The notes under the pieces: generated by a model
Databases searched by the model: none
What the model saw: the letters and a program-made list of their open reading frames with translations, nothing else
Told to the model about the DNA's origin: nothing
Translations under genes and position numbers: made by a program
Shown here: positions 63,329 through 64,000 of the stretch, piece after piece
How positions within the stretch are numbered: the stretch's first letter is position 1
How the letters are laid out: each line of letters opens with the position of its first letter
From: Flavobacterium sp. 11
GTDB lineage: Bacteria > Bacteroidota > Bacteroidia > Flavobacteriales > Flavobacteriaceae
NCBI RefSeq assembly: GCF_002754315.1
Contig: NZ_PEFE01000001.1
Coordinates: 3,162,001-3,226,000, forward strand
Direction: 5' to 3'
DNA: 64,000 nucleotides

Positions 63329-64000
63329 ATGAATAACTATTTTTCTTCTTTAATCCTTTCCTTACTTATTATGTCGACAACAGATGCCCTTTCTCAAAAA
63401 AAAGCTGTAAACCATATTGAATGGAAAAAAGCAGCACAACTACAAAATGCTGATGGAAGTATATCATTGGGTTTTGCTGGTGCAATTAATGGTATTACTA
63501 ACGATGTTTTAATTGTTTCGGGAGGCGCAAATTTCCAAGATAAAATGCCTTGGGAAGGTGGAAAAAAACACTATTCAAAAGAAATTCATGTATTGCAGAA
63601 ATGCAAGAATAAATACAGTTGGAACAAAGATGTACAAAGTACATTGCCAGAACCTATCGCCTATTGTGGTTCAACTTCAACTGATTTAGGAGTAGTATAT
63701 GTAGGTGGTGAAAATGAAAATGGACTTTCTAATAAAGCGTTTATCTTAAAGTGGAATGCATCCAAAAATGAGGTTGAAATAAAATCGCTACCTAATTTTC
63801 CGGTAGCTATTACAAATATTGGCTTAACACATATTGGCAATGTAGTTTATGCCATTGGTGGTGATGAGGCTACTAAATCTTCTAATGATTTTTTAAGCCT
63901 TGATCTAAATAGCAAAAATCCGGAATGGAAAACACTTCCGAAATTACCTATCGCTCTGGCAAATTCAGTTACGGTAGTTCAAAAAGACAAAAACGGAACC
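63329..64000 (+). CDS. N-acetylneuraminate mutarotase-like kelch protein (partial)
   Basis: The frame opens at ATG 63329 and stays open to the window end (224 codons). It begins with a signal peptide (LSQKK near 25), then shows kelch-type beta-propeller blades (VLIVSGGANFQDKMPWEGGKKHY, VVYVGGENENG, NVVYAIGGDEA). This matches the cyclically permuted mutarotase group that includes NanM and catalyses anomer conversion of sialic acid in the periplasm. Start is 30 bases after the nanA stop, so the two are cotranscribed. The C-terminus is beyond the window. Confidence 0.85.
   Translation, partial: MNNYFSSLILSLLIMSTTDALSQKKAVNHIEWKKAAQLQNADGSISLGFAGAINGITNDVLIVSGGANFQDKMPWEGGKKHYSKEIHVLQKCKNKYSWNKDVQSTLPEPIAYCGSTSTDLGVVYVGGENENGLSNKAFILKWNASKNEVEIKSLPNFPVAITNIGLTHIGNVVYAIGGDEATKSSNDFLSLDLNSKNPEWKTLPKLPIALANSVTVVQKDKNGT

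Overview
The window is AT-rich DNA from a member of the Bacteroidetes, most probably a Flavobacterium or close relative. The signs are a tmRNA tag ending in NYALAA, a release factor 2 gene with the SPF and GGQ motifs and a programmed frameshift, SusC/SusD and OMP-barrel TonB receptors, -7 promoter elements of the TAnnTTTG type, and very weak Shine-Dalgarno sequences. No computation or database search was run; family names rest on motifs read by eye.

Bases 1-24118 are ordinary chromosome: a cysteine-synthase-like enzyme, an S9 oligopeptidase, YbaB, threonine aldolase, prfB, outer membrane phospholipase A, lpxD, an acyl-CoA carboxylase beta subunit, a DoxX protein, a MenE-like ligase, a CPBP protease, an ArsC-like protein, a large TonB receptor, fumC, a luciferase-like oxidoreductase, a saccharopine/alanine dehydrogenase-like enzyme and a serine hydrolase. 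Many genes are separated by clean, often bidirectional, hairpin terminators.

Bases 24497-40685 are an integrated genomic island. It sits in the 3' end of the tmRNA gene (24119-24512) and is bounded by a 17-bp direct repeat of that 3' end. The right end carries the recombination and maintenance module: tyrosine integrase, an uncharacterised partner, an excisionase-like HTH protein, a small frameshifted ORF and a RepA-like ATPase with iteron-like repeats nearby. The cargo is defence: a type I restriction-modification operon (hsdM, hsdS, hsdR) with a GxxExxY gene and about 100-bp repeats lodged between hsdS and hsdR, and a 663-residue P-loop plus deaminase protein of the anti-phage dCTP deaminase type. 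The left end holds an unusual repeat-rich non-coding block, a SHOCT-like membrane protein, an XRE regulator and a decayed gene. I saw no relaxase or conjugation genes.

Bases 40686-48812 hold the displaced tmRNA terminator, a complete RND efflux operon (adaptor, pump, outer membrane channel), a small exported protein and a YeiH-type transporter. Bases 49177-55204 are an amino-acid block: metY, a MetX-like acyltransferase and homoserine dehydrogenase, then an IlvN-like ACT protein and ilvA. Both units are preceded by leader-peptide attenuators that no ORF caller would report. One leader is rich in Cys and Met; the other unit has two complete Ile-rich attenuators in tandem. These are the most interesting regulatory signals in the window.

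Bases 55328-64000 are a sialic-acid utilisation locus: a ROK-family regulator, a perfect 20-bp AT palindrome abutting a good promoter, a SusC/SusD pair, N-acetylneuraminate lyase and the start of a NanM-like kelch mutarotase that runs off the window.
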